From Leguminivora glycinivorella (lineage: Eukaryota; Arthropoda; Insecta; Lepidoptera; Tortricidae), in NCBI RefSeq assembly GCF_023078275.1, contig NC_062983.1, forward strand, positions 12,393,001 through 12,457,000: a DNA stretch of 64,000 bases, written 5' to 3'. The notes beneath the pieces are model-generated. The model searched no databases. It was not told where the DNA came from and was given only the letters and a program-made list of their open reading frames with translations. This document shows positions 42,553 to 53,612 of this stretch, piece after piece (the first letter of the stretch is position 1; every line of letters starts with the position of its first letter). A program made the translations under genes and the position numbers.

Positions 42553-42650
42553 CCCTTTAGCACAACTTGCCTTGTCGCGCGCGAGTCCACACGTCAAGCG
42601 CGACTTCAAGTATGGACTCGCGCGCGACAAGGCAAGTTGTGCTAGAGGGG
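42553..42650. mobile_element. Foldback element with 32-bp perfect arms
   Basis: TAGCACAACTTGCCTTGTCG with CGCGCGAGTCCA (42558-42589) is exactly complementary to 42613-42644. The 23-nt loop also contains CAAGCGCGACTTC. The arms are GC-rich, unlike the flanks. Confidence 0.85.
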
Positions 42651-42677
42651 CTGATATGTCTTAAAATAGTAAAATAT

Positions 42678-43815
42678 ACAGGGTTGGGCAGATTAACTGT
42701 CCTGTTGTAATACATGTCATTATCTATTTAAATAAAACTGATTTTTATTCCCTGTGTATCATTTTAAATCGACAATTTAATCCCCTTCACGGATTCTAAA
42801 AGACACTTCCATTACAGTCTGTTCAATAATTTTTATAACAAAATTGAAAAGTATTACAGTTGGAAAATTTGACAGCGAACATTGCGGATTGGGCGAGATA
42901 TTCAACTAACTGAAAAAAGTTAATATCCAGTATTATTGCTTTGATATTGTACTTATATACCAAAAATCGTTTATAGGAGTCTTTTTCTTCTGAAATAAAG
43001 TAAAGATTTTGTAGGAATTGGATGGTTTGTGTCAGTAAAGCAGCTAGGTACAAATAACCATGGGCGATTTATACAAAATTGTGCTTAAAATTATAAAATA
43101 TTCAATAACATAATATAATTGAAGAGGGGACAACATTTTGCATACTGGAAAATAACCGTGAACTAAGGGACCTAAACATAAAGGATAATTTATGTATGTA
43201 GGTACGCTGTTTCTTTAAAAATTGTGAGGACTAGATACAAAATGCTATTTACGCGGCACGTTGAACATTTTGCAAAGAAAATGCACTTCAATTTCAGGAG
43301 TTCAACAAATGTCAGACTGATGTTGAGTATGGTGTTATATTAAGGGATAAAAACGAAGATATTTTAGCCATACATTTATTCAAAAGAGAAACTCAGTCAG
43401 ACCACATCTTCATGAGGAAAAGTGCCATTTTCGTCGAAATTTTTAGGCTGATATTTTACCTTGAATGAAACGTACGCTACGCATCTTTAGGTAACTGATA
43501 ACTATTAATATTTTCATAGAAAAATAAATGCAAAATTTTATTGAGATGCTAAAAGGCTTTTGGCATTTATTTTGGGGTCGGGTAGTCAAGTATTGCATGA
43601 CTTAGCAGATGAGGTCGTGCGTGCCGGGTCAAACTCTTTCTACAGCAAATTGCCTAAAATTATGCAAGTTAAAGAAAAGCAAATAAAATATATTACATAA
43701 CACATTAAAATATAGACTGTTATAAATATAAATCATAGCACTACTTTTCACATTATAGTGTTTTTAAAATTTTATACCACTTTTTAACTAGGACAGTTAT
43801 TCTGCCCAACCCTGT
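42678..43815. mobile_element. TIR element (ACAGGGTTGGGCAG), copy B, uninterrupted
   Basis: ACAGGGTTGGGCAGATTAAC at the left and AGTTATTCTGCCCAACCCTGT at the right are near-complementary, flanked by TA. At 1,138 bp it is the reference for the interrupted copy at 18924-21361. The interior is AT-rich with no long frame. Tc1/mariner-like by its TA and CAGGG ends, but without a recognised transposase. Confidence 0.8.
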
Positions 43816-43864
43816 AATTAGTGTCACCGTCTAACCGATACCTAATATACCTAATTGATGCCCC

Positions 43865-44433
43865 TTTTTAGGGTTCCGTAGTCAACTAGGAACCCTTATA
43901 GTTTCGCCATGTCTGTCTGTCCGTCCGTCCGTCCGTCCGTCCGTCCGTCCGTCCGTCCGTCCGTCCGCGGATAATCTCAGTAACCGTTAGCACTAGAAAG
44001 CTGAAATTTGGTACCAATATGTAAATCAATCACGCCAACAAAGTGCAAAAATAAAAAATGGAAAAAAATGTTTTATTAGGGTACCCCCCCTACATGTAAA
44101 GTGGGGGCTGATATTTTTTTTCAATCCAACCCCAACGTGTGATATATTGTTGGATAGGTATTTAAAAATGAATAAGGGTTTACTAAGATCGTTTTTTGAT
44201 AATATTAATATTTTCGGAAATAATCGCTCTTAAAGGAAAAAAAAAGTGCGTCCCCCCTCTAACTTTTGAACCATATGTTTAAAAATATGAAAAAAATCAC
44301 AAAAGTAGAACTTTATAAATACTTTCTAGGAAAATTGTTTTGAACTTGATAGGTTTAGTAGTTTTTTAGAAAAATACGGAAAACTACGGAACCCTACACT
44401 GAGCGTGGCCCGACACGCTCTTGGCCGGTTTTT
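43865..44433 (-). repeat. Repeat family 5, copy 2
   Basis: It starts TTTTTAGGGTTCCGTAGTCA, with (GTCC)n at 43918-43967, and ends GACACGCTCTTGGCCGG. Longest copy of the family here. Confidence 0.9.
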
Positions 44434-46256
44434 AGACTATTTATCTTACACAGAGTTAAAATTATCTTTGGTGTAACTTTAGTTCAATATCAATCTCGCT
44501 TTAAAACAGCATTCCAAGGACGATTTTCCCTCATATAATATCCTGGAATATGTTTGTCTAGTAGGCCTCGCTAACGCCCCGGTACCATTTACATAATTCA
44601 ACCATTCAGATACCTAAATAAACATATTACCTCCAGCTTTGGTACCGACACGGTCTTAATACACATTTCCCTTTATTTGCGCACGGATCATTGTGGTACG
44701 GTTAATACAGGTGCAATGAACATCTAAGAAACCAACTTCATTTTACTTGATGGAATGTGATAGTGATATTCTTTTTTTCTTGACTAGGAATGTCGTTACG
44801 CTATTCTATTATGAGTAACGTAACCCTTTGCACGGTGCGAGAACTCGCATCCGAGTTTAATTACATCAAAGATCATAAGTATTAACATTATGCGCCCAAC
44901 CCGGGTGTCATGTACTGACTACCTCCTACTAACACCTTCTGTAATGCATATGACTTTAATGTTAAATAAATAAAATGGAATACATATATAACTTCTATAG
45001 ACAAGTCTAAGAAAAAACCGAACCTCGAAACAGTCAAGAAAAGTATCGTCTAAATCAACACATTTTTTTACTCTCGGCTAGATGGCGCTAGCTTGATAGG
45101 AGCCAAATCACGCATCTTCATAATGGTGCTCCCACACTGTCTGTTATAAATATTATATAACACGGTGTGACGTTCTTAACAGCCAGTGTAGGACCACCAG
45201 AAGATTGATATTACGGCCATTACACTATGATCGTAACATGTTTCAAATTACAAAGAAGCCGTCTTTTTTTAAGAGCGAGTAAAGCACGATTGACGGTCTT
45301 TAATAACGTGTCATGTTACTCGTCGTAGGCAACCTAGTTAAGGCTCAGTGCTCAGAGAGGGGTGGGGTCTTAAGCACACATTACTTATGTTCTAAAAATA
45401 TTAGCTTTAGCCTTGGCTAGTCTGTGGCCAAGAGTAAGCTCATTTATAATTAAAAATAATACCTTATTTATTTTATTTATTAAAAATACACACAAAAGTT
45501 AACAGTATTTCACCAAAGCACTTATGTGGTAATATAATTATGTACATGTTAAATTGGCATAAATAAAAGCAAACACACTTAAAAGAAATTTGCATTCACA
45601 GATTGATTATACATAAATATGTTCGATAATTTTATTTTCTTTCTTTTGATCTTTATTTGTTTTTAATTTACCGAATAAAATAACCGGAAAATATTACCTT
45701 TTCAAATAAATTTCACATGCGGCGCGTTCATTAAGTTTTCTGTGAAAACAACGACTTGTATGTACTGCGTTTATCAATATTATGAAATATACTCCGTTAC
45801 CCAAAGTGTTTAAACCAGAAATCTTTGCCTGGCAGATAGAACGTAACTATAGATTTATTATACCTATAACTACGAATTACTAAAACATTACTTTGAAGCA
45901 GCTTCCATTATAGTTAAATTACCTACGTTTGTAACGAATATGAGCGGTAACCGATTCATAAGTACTTCGTTAAACTCTATATAACGAGGGCTCTTACCTA
46001 CATACCCGGAACGTCATCGATGGTCATTTTCCTATTGTGCGACTCAGTCCTTTGTTCAAACAAGCCACTTTTGATTCCAAAGAGAAAATTAAGTACTTTT
46101 TACTTTTGCTTCACTTCACTTATTATTTGGTTTAAGTGGGGCGCTCAAACAAACTATGAAAGGTATAAATTTATTTCGGAGTGTAAAATTAGAGCGTTAA
46201 GGAGAAACTAGATCGTTTTGGTAAGTAAAGTGTAAACTTTGATATTACTTAGGTCT
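44434..46256. other. Unassigned DNA with small repeat fragments
   Basis: 44836-44870 is the TGCGAGAACTCGCAT dispersed motif; 45405-45470 is the CCTTGGCTAGTCTGTGG repeat also at 30875. No gene seen. Confidence 0.4.
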
Positions 46257-46977
46257 TAGGCCGTTTTCACATTATCCGATCCGATATCGGGTGTCGGACC
46301 GACATCCTACATCCTATAAACGCTTCCGATAGTGTCGGATGTCGGTACGATAAAACGCTTTGTTCCAAATCAATGAAGTATAATTTTGTATCAAAAAATA
46401 TTTTTAAAAAGTTTTATATTTAATAATTATAAGCACTATATTTCAAATATTTTATTGTAAAATTAAAATAACGAGCATAAAAATACTCAAGAGTGGCAAG
46501 TGAAATAAATACTTATAATTTTACATTTAACTATATCTACTTAAAGATGAAAACATTAGTATCCGCAATTCGGACCGATGAATTACAATCTTTTTTTTTT
46601 TCAACAAAAATTAATCATTAACAGCAGCTGTTTAATAGACGCCATTTTTGTCACGCACACTACTACAAACGTAAATCTACATTATATACACACACACACA
46701 AATATTATCGGCCGACAGCTGGCGGCTGGCGGGGGGGTCCGGCATGCCAAAAATGTCGGAAGCGTCCTGCCGATATCGGCAGTTCGATGGTGCCTCGGAC
46801 AAAAACTGTTGTAGGAGAGTGCCATCTGCATTAAATCCGCAATTTTTGCATTTTATATCGTTTTTTTAGTAATAATGATCTATTAAATACATAAATAAAG
46901 ACCTGGAAGCGCATAAAACTTACATTTTACATCCTTCCTACATCCGATATCGGATCGGATAATGTGAAAACGGCCTA
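46257..46977. mobile_element. MITE family 2, long copy (720 bp)
   Basis: Ends TAGGCCGTTTTCACATTATC and GATAATGTGAAAACGGCCTA are perfectly complementary. The interior is over 600 bp, with AT-rich flanks and a GC-rich core (GGCGGCTGGCGGGGGGGTCC) that contains another CCGATATCGGCA palindrome. No transposase, so an internally different relative of the 135-bp copies at 5776 and 56634. Confidence 0.85.
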
Positions 46978-47089
46978 CTTCGTTTTGTATTCCGTTTTGT
47001 TAGACATTTTATGAATTAATTTATTGATCAAAGTGAGGGCTTACGGTTGATTTTCATAATGGTGATGGCGTTTTTATAAAATGTAACTT

Positions 47090-47285
47090 ACGGCCGAGAC
47101 AGCCAGGGAAGGGAGGCGCATGAACTCTTCCGAGAGATCGGAAAGCGCCTGGGATAAAACAAAAGATCCCCGTTCTGAGTCATGGCTTGTCCAACATGTC
47201 TCCATCGCCATACAGCGGGGTAACGCTGCTAGCGTGATAGGCGCCTTTGGACCCAGCATGGCACAGAACGGGTTCTTTTAGGTTT
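47090..47285 (+). pseudogene. LINE C-terminal fragment (AIQRGNAASV type)
   Basis: One frame reads ESWLVQHVSIAIQRGNAASV then IGAFGPSMAQNGFF and a stop; the preceding LFREIGKRLG is in another frame. A related end (AAQRGNAASVLVTM) lies at 62510-62706 on the minus strand. The motif recurs at the C-terminus of a lepidopteran retroelement protein; I do not assign a clade. Confidence 0.6.
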
Positions 47286-47294
47286 ATAAGTATA

Positions 47295-47472
47295 CTAGCT
47301 TTTGCCCGCGGCTTCGCTCGCATTAGAAAGAGACAAAATGTAGCCTATGTCACTCTTCATCCCTTCAACTGTCTCCACTTAAAAAATCGCGTCAATTCGT
47401 CGCTCCGTTTTGCTGTGAAAGACAGATAAACAAACAGACATACACACTTTCCCATTTATAATATTAGTATGG
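47295..47472 (-). mobile_element. Helitron-like element, 3' end, copy 2
   Basis: The plus strand starts CTAGCTTTTGCCCGCGGCTT and ends CCCATTTATAATATTAGTAT, the complement of the element at 4058-4304 with internal deletions. The CTAG end is preceded by A (T on the element strand), as expected for a Helitron. Confidence 0.7.
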
Positions 47473-48120
47473 TTATTGGTTATAGTTTATAAGCTGAAAT
47501 AGAGACCATACACTAAATAAAAAGTGATCAAGCCCACTATATATGGTTCATTTTTTAATTTTATAATTGTATGTGAACTTGCACGTGAATGCAATAAAAT
47601 ATATATAATTAAAAAAATAACTTACTAATTATTATGCAGTTAACTGCGCACATAAAATAATAGCAACCTTATTTTTTATTTTAGTGCTTCACCTTCTAAA
47701 GACCAAACACTTGATTTTTTTTTTTTAAGGAACGAATATCACGAGTATCGTCTAAGAAGTTAAAAGAGAAATTCCTCATAGAGGTATTTATATTTTTTAC
47801 ATCCATTTTATGTAATAAAATATTTTTTAACACTAGTCTGGCTACTTCATCTTTAAAAAATATAGCTATCACGAATTATAAACAAAGCAAATTCAAAGAT
47901 AATTTAATAGTATCACTATAACAACAGCAACAAAGGTATACTCGGCCCACAATGCAACTGAAGTGCATTGGAGTCACTGAACAATTCACTAGGGACCTGT
48001 GCCGTGTTGTTTGCTGGCTGAAATCAACTTAATTCACTTTACTTTATTTCAAGAGGCAAAACAAGAAGATAATATCTTATTGCGTTGTATTTCTAGTTAA
48101 TAACAACTGATTAAAAAAAC
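47473..48120. other. Unassigned AT-rich DNA
   Basis: No element or coding frame recognised. Confidence 0.5.
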
Positions 48121-48123
48121 GTT

Positions 48124-48500
48124 TTCTCAAACATGCAATGAAATATTGTCTTTACGTTCCTTAAAATGGGCTGGGAAGTATCGCTTTTTGGGCGCAACAA
48201 CTCGAGAGGACTGTAAAGGGATTTCATATTATTTTTCAGGCCTAGGCCTGCAAAGTAACTTTTATTTATAAAATATTGTCCTTTAGAGCATTTTTTTTTT
48301 ATTTCATTGTATGTTTGAGAAAAGCACTATACATGCCTCGGCGTGAAAACGTGAATCCCACTATATACACCCACCCACTACCCACCACCCAAACCACTAC
48401 CCACCCATATATACCCACTTGGCCGGAAATCCTCATTTTCCCGGCCTCTGATGTAATGTACTAATAATTTACAATACTAAGCATACATTATTGCAGAGGC
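48124..48500. repeat. Repeat family 8 (CTCAAACATGG / AGAGGCCGGG), diverged copy
   Basis: TTCTCAAACATGCAATGAAA (48124) and TTTCATTGTATGTTTGAGAA (48299) bracket a short interior, followed by GCACTATACATGCCTCGGCG, a CCCAC-rich tract (48358-48418) and CCCGGCCTCTGATGTAATGT. The order of parts matches the second copy of the family at 52700-53311. Confidence 0.7.
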
Positions 48501-48724
48501 CGGGAAACGGCCTTTTGTGGATGAGACTCATCCACAATGCGAATTCGTGTGAATTGCAATTTTCGCTGAGGCAAATAGAGTAGTTCCTCAAAACATGTTA
48601 CCCGTTTTCTTGTCATCAATTGTTATTTTAGATAATTTGATAACATACTTCAGTTTCTAAGATCATCACGCAATACCTTAGTCTGGATACATTTTATCTG
48701 TAGTTGTGACATTTAGAGTCATTT

Positions 48725-49326
48725 GCACCTCTAATAGTACATTACTACAGAGGCCGGGACAAAGGGGGTTGCCGGCCGAAGACATATAGACGGCCGGATA
48801 GGTCTGAGGCGGGCAACCCCATTTCCCGCCGAGGTATGTATATAATAGTGCATTTCTCAAACATGGTATGAAATAAATAAAGTCTACTGAAAATAGTAAC
48901 TTTGGATGGCTGTATCTCCTAAACGGTGCATCGTAGCGCAAAAATAATCGAATTTTCGTTCCACTTTGATACCCCGTATACGCTTATAAAACAACAAAAA
49001 GTTAAAAAAAAATTAAAAAAAAACGAAAAATTTTTTTTTTGTATGAAAACGCACCCAAAATCAAATATTGTCTAGGGCCCGTACCAGTTGCAGTCGGCAC
49101 GTCTATAAAGCCCCTTATAGTTTTTTTTAATTGGCTAAATACCTGGATGTTATGTCACAATTATCTGTGTTTGGAAATTAAAAAAGAGGACTTTGCCGGC
49201 CTTGGCCTGCAAGGTTTGTATGAAATTCCATTATCTATCAATCGTCCTAGCCGCACCTGCAACGTCATACTTCGCTGCCAATTATAAGGCACATAACATC
49301 AATATTTCATACCATGTTTGAGAAAA
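48725..49326 (-). repeat. Repeat family 8, inverted-pair copy 1
   Basis: It reads ACAGAGGCCGGGACAAAGGG, then GGGCAACCCCATTTCCCGCC, then a TIR-bounded part from CTCAAACATGGTATGAAATA (48866) to ATTTCATACCATGTTTGAG (about 49322). It matches 52700-53311 in reverse orientation over about 600 bp with few differences. Confidence 0.85.
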
Positions 49327-49329
49327 GTA

Positions 49330-49595
49330 ATTTTAGACTTTTTTTGTATTTGTACTTTTTATATTTAGTGTAGTTCTTAGTTGTAATTCGACATTTAGAT
49401 GATTTAGAGACCTTGTACATCTCTAATTAATTCTAGTAGAGTTATACTTTAGTTTGAACTTAGAATTAGTAGTACTATTCAGTTGTAATTTCAATTTAAT
49501 TTTAAATATTTTCTAAATATGTACATGTGACGTGTAAAAGTGCCCCTGTGGCCTATTTGCTAAATAAATTATTTTGATTTGATTTGATTTTGGAT
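49330..49595 (+). repeat. LINE 3' UTR with (TTTGA)n tail
   Basis: GACGTGTAAAAGTGCCCCTG, GGCCTATTTGCTAAATAAAT and TTTTGATTTGATTTGATTTT form a typical insect LINE 3' end. No coding sequence remains. Confidence 0.65.
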
Positions 49596-49599
49596 ATGT

Positions 49600-50920
49600 C
49601 GTTAAAAGGTAAAAACTTAAAAAGACAATCCAGTAAAATTATTTCGTTTACTATAACAGAATTGTTGTTGTTTTTTGTTTGTTTTTTATTTGACTATAAA
49701 AACAGAACTTCCTATTCTAGTTTTGCAACAATAAAATAGGTAAACATTTCCGAGTGTATCGGAAGTAAAAAGCATTCCTTGCTCAGATTTGTGGCATGTA
49801 TATAAATAAAATAGCGCCCGTAATTTCACATAAACCATCTTATATCAATACAAGCAAGCCTGTATCAAATAACACAGGTAGCATCAAAGTCAAGTTATCG
49901 GTAAATTTAGGCCAAGATAGAATATTTAACCCCGTCGAGAACGAAATTCAACCGACGGCCAAGTTTTCAATCCCACGGGATCAGAACTCCTTAACTCGAG
50001 ATTCCGCCCCTTGACCGCTGCCACGGCATTCGGTTTTCCTTACAGGTGTTATGGACTAAACCTCTTTGAATTACTTCTAAGTAGAACCAACTTTTCAACT
50101 TGGAATTAATTGGCCGTCGTCGACTTTCACGGTCTAGTTTCAAGGAAAGTTCAATCCTCTTTGATGTCACATTTTTCATTTTTCACCGAACACTAGGTAC
50201 CTATTTTTAATACGTAATGCGAATTAAATTTTTAAAATTTATTTGCATTGCAATCAATGGCGAATACCCTAATCCCGAAAATTTTACCAATGTCTAAACA
50301 TCTACAACAAATAAGTATACATTCATAACTAAGGACAAAATATTTTATTTCATGATGTCAATTTAATGGACCTTCAATGTTAAAAAAAAAACACAAATAT
50401 AATAATCAGCGTTGCAAACATATGTTATTTATATTATTTATTCATATAGCGCAGTGAAGTATAAATTACCTGTTCAAAATATTTCAAACGTCACAGATTC
50501 ATTTCATGAGAAATATACCTTAAATTTTATTTTCAGCTATGATGTATTTTTTTGCTAAGTTTTAAGTCAGCTAAATAAATAGACATTTATTTTATCTATT
50601 ATTGTATACTTTATTGTATATTTAGTACTGAGACTGTCTGATGAAGAAAATGTCTAATTTCCCATGCATCGTAGGTACCTTGTCTGCGTCACGGAACCCA
50701 ATGTCATATTTGTAAGTTGTAACGCCTTATAATATTTTGTTAAATCAAATAAGTTTTAGCATGCACCCTACAAGGTCACCGAGCCTTACTAGGACTATTT
50801 AAGATTGGCAGATATTTTTTTCAGTTAATCGAATATGTAATATAATACGACTAGGGAACAAATCAAATTATTTTGTTGAATATTTTTTTTTGATTTGTTC
50901 TTTTTTCCAAGTAGTCACAC
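49600..50920. other. Unassigned AT-rich DNA
   Basis: No coding frame with motifs. Near 50850-50900 the GAACAAATCAAATTATTTTG motif (inverse of 29420) occurs. Confidence 0.45.
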
Positions 50921-50927
50921 TACTATA

Positions 50928-51397
50928 CAGGGTGTCCCAAGACCATGGGACATGAAGGGAAAGTACCTAAAATATCACAGATAGGATATATTGCTGAAAG
51001 AAGACTTTATTTTATTTTTAAAACTTGGTAAAACTGCATTCAAAAAAAAATTTTTTTTTTTTTTTTTTTTTAATGTATGGACAAATTTTAAGGCTAAGGA
51101 GTCTGCCATGTAAAATGTTAAAATTCATGGTCTTCCTTTTATCTCCGACACTATGTTATTTAGAGAAAGATAATCTTTATGATGAAGCCTATCGATCGGT
51201 ATGACAAAATTACAGGATGTTTTTTTTTTCTCGTGTAGCGGGTTTGATTCCCGGTTTAACCATGTAATTATTTAAAAATCTATGAATGGAGTTTTACTTA
51301 GTTTTAAAAATAAAATAAAGTCTTCTTGTAGCAAAATACCCTATCTACGATATTTAAGGTACTTTCCGTTCATGTCCCATAGTCTTGGGACACCCTG
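50928..51397. mobile_element. MITE with long TIRs (CAGGGTGTCCCAAGAC), TA duplication
   Basis: CAGGGTGTCCCAAGACCATG and its complement at the right end (AGTCTTGGGACACCCTG) are flanked by TA. Complementarity continues for over 100 bp through AAAGTACCTAAAATAT and GAAGACTTTATTTTATTTTT. The centre has a poly(T) run at about 51048-51072. Tc1/mariner-like ends; no transposase. Confidence 0.85.
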
Positions 51398-51404
51398 TAT
51401 ATAA

Positions 51405-51599
51405 ATTATAAATTCAAATAGATATCATACACGAAAGAAAAAACGACAAGGCCCACTGGTGGCCGAGCCGGGAATCGAACCCGGGTCTTCGGGTCGGGTT
51501 AGCCGCGTAAGCTGAAGACCCGGGTTCGATTCCCGGCTCGGCCACCAGTGGGCCTTGTCGTTTTTTCTTTCGTGTATGATATCTATTTGAATTTATAAT
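51405..51599. repeat. Perfect 195-bp palindrome made from a tRNA-derived SINE
   Basis: The arms 51405-51490 and 51514-51599 are 86 bp and complementary at every position. The right arm is GAAGACCCGGGTTCGATTCC plus CACCAGTGGGCCTTGTCG and the tail TTTCTTTCGTGTATGATATC, the 3' part of the SINE at 29590. The 23-nt loop (GTTAGCCGCGTAAGCT at its right) is the anticodon-arm region. Tails thus face outward on both sides and the tRNA 5' side is the turning point. It starts eight bases after the adjacent MITE. Confidence 0.9.
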
Positions 51600-51716
51600 G
51601 TAATATAATAATTAAGTAATAGATTCATTTATCAAAAAAAAAATGTTTATTAATAGAATATGGCTGACAGTATTTTACATACGACTCGAATTTTTGTTCA
51701 TTGCTTTCGTGAGGTA

Positions 51717-51806
51717 CAGTCAGCCAAAAAAGTGGTTTAACCACTTTTCGATCGTATGTGTTTGAAATAGAGTCGAAAAGTGGTAAACCACTTTCTTGGC
51801 TGACTG
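51717..51806. mobile_element. Small MITE (CAGTCAGCCAAAAAAGTGG), TA duplication
   Basis: CAGTCAGCCAAAAAAGTGGT and ACCACTTTCTTGGCTGACTG are complementary apart from one or two positions; TA lies outside both ends. An inner pair TTTAACCACTTTTCGA/TCGAAAAGTGGTAAA extends the hairpin. Confidence 0.85.
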
Positions 51807-51809
51807 TAC

Positions 51810-52690
51810 CTTATGCTTGTAAAAGCAGTAAGTAGTAATACACTTTATTGTACAAAAATAAGAATACATAATAACAGGAAAGAAAAAGGACACACACATT
51901 TGTACAAAGGCGAACGTATCTCATTAAGGGATTTCTTCCAGTTAACCTTAGAGCAGTTAAAGGAGAATTGGAGACGGTAGACTTTCCTAAGCTAAGCCTA
52001 TACCTAACCTACAAACTATGCTTGCTTGTATAATGTACACACTTACCTAACGTAATCTAGCTACACCCACTGGATCGCGCTAATTTACCCTATTCCTCTA
52101 CCCAATTAGCTCGAAATATTTTGAACTAATTTCTTAGCAGGTGCAATTAATGTGAAGTTAATTAATTCTCCTTCTATTCCAGCCCTTCGCGTTTGAAATT
52201 CAGTTGTGTTTATGAAACATAGTGCCTTGTAATTATACAGATAATTATAACCCGGACCTTAAACTAATACGGTTTGCGTTTTACTAAAAACACGTTTAGG
52301 TACAGCATGATTATAATTTTCATGGTTTATCTGTTTGTCACAACAAATCTGTTGATATACCTATCAATAAATAAATAATCAAAATACCATTTTATTTGTT
52401 GAAAAGATACGCCAACGAGTCATTAAATGTGCTCAACAGGTGCTTAAGTTGAGCAAAAAAATCTTAAGTAGTAACAACATGTGCCTCTCCCTTACTGGTG
52501 AAATATGAAATATCATAGAGGAACAAATTAACTTGCTCTTATAAGTGCACACGGCTGCCAATCATTTCGATAAGTATTTATACGTCGTGTACGATTTAAA
52601 GGTTGAACACGCCAAAAATGGGGCACACTTAAATGTTTATTATAAAAAAAATATAATAAATAAATAAAAGATGTTTGATTCAAATATGAG
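51810..52690. other. Unassigned AT-rich DNA
   Basis: No coding frame or known repeat recognised. Confidence 0.5.
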
Positions 52691-52699
52691 CAAATTTAA

Positions 52700-53311
52700 T
52701 GTATTTTTCTCAAACATGGTATGAAATATTGATGTTATGTGCCTTATAATTGGCAGCGAAGTATGACGTTGCAGGTGCGGCTAGGACGATTGATAGATAA
52801 TGGAATTTCATACAAACCTTGCAGGCCAAGGCCGGCAAAGTCCTTTTTTTTAATTTCCAAACACAGATAATTGTGACATAACATCCAGGTATTTAGCCAA
52901 TTAAAAAAAAAACTATAAGGGGCTTTATAGACGTGCCGACTGCAACTGGTACGGGCCCTAGGCAATATTTGATTTTGGGTGCGTTTTCATACAAAAAAAA
53001 ATATTTTTCGTTTTTTTTTTGAATTTTTTTTAACTTTTGTTTTTTTATAAGCGTATACGGGGAATCAAAGGGGAACGAAAATTCGATTATTTTTGCGCTA
53101 CGACGCACCGTTTAGGAGATACAGCCATCCAAAGTTACTATTTTCAGTAGACTTTATTTATTTCATACCATGTTTGAGAAAAGCACTATACATACCTCGG
53201 CGGGAAATGGGGTTGCCCGCCTCAGACCTATCCTATGTCTATATGTCTTCGGCCGGCAACCCCCTTTGTCCCGGCCTCTGTAGTAATGTACTATTAAATG
53301 CAAACCATAAT
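52700..53311 (+). repeat. Repeat family 8, inverted-pair copy 2
   Basis: From CTCAAACATGGTATGAAATA to TAGTAATGTACTATTAAATG, the reverse complement of 48725-49326 with few changes. A conceptual frame (LNTWMLCHNYLCLEIKK) is open in both copies, but it is short and lies across AT-rich repeats, so I treat it as chance. Confidence 0.85.
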
Positions 53312-53370
53312 TAGTCAAGGTTTCTCGACGAATAAGCCCTCGATCGTAGTTTTCTTCGAACACGACTCAT

Positions 53371-53592
53371 AAGGGCCTGGCCACATGGGCGCGTTGCGGC
53401 GACGCACCGCAAAAATTCTGCGTTGCGTTGCCGCGCCGCCAGTTTTTGCGGCAGGAAATCTGCGGCGCGGCACCGCGACGCAAGAACTCGCGGTGCGTCG
53501 ACGCACCGCAAAAACTCGCGGCGCGGCACCGCAACGCAGAATTTTTGCGGCGCGTCGCCGCGCCGCCAAAACTGGCGGTGTGTCACCGCTGC
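53371..53592. mobile_element. GC-rich repeat family 9, copy 1
   Basis: It begins AGGGCCTGGCCACATGGGCG and consists of irregular sub-repeats of GCGGCGCGGCACCGC and GCAAAAACT/GCAGAATTTTTGCGG. It is far richer in GC and CpG than its flanks. An inverted copy is at 58670-58892. Absence of stops gives open frames on both strands (up to 95 codons) that are low-complexity and not genes. Confidence 0.8.
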
Positions 53593-53612
53593 TCGCAATT
53601 GTGAACTGTTGT

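Noticed and set aside
48678..49287. 82-87-codon frames repeated at 52744-53314
   Set aside because: They appear twice only because the repeat is duplicated in inverse. Composition is that of AT-rich non-coding DNA.
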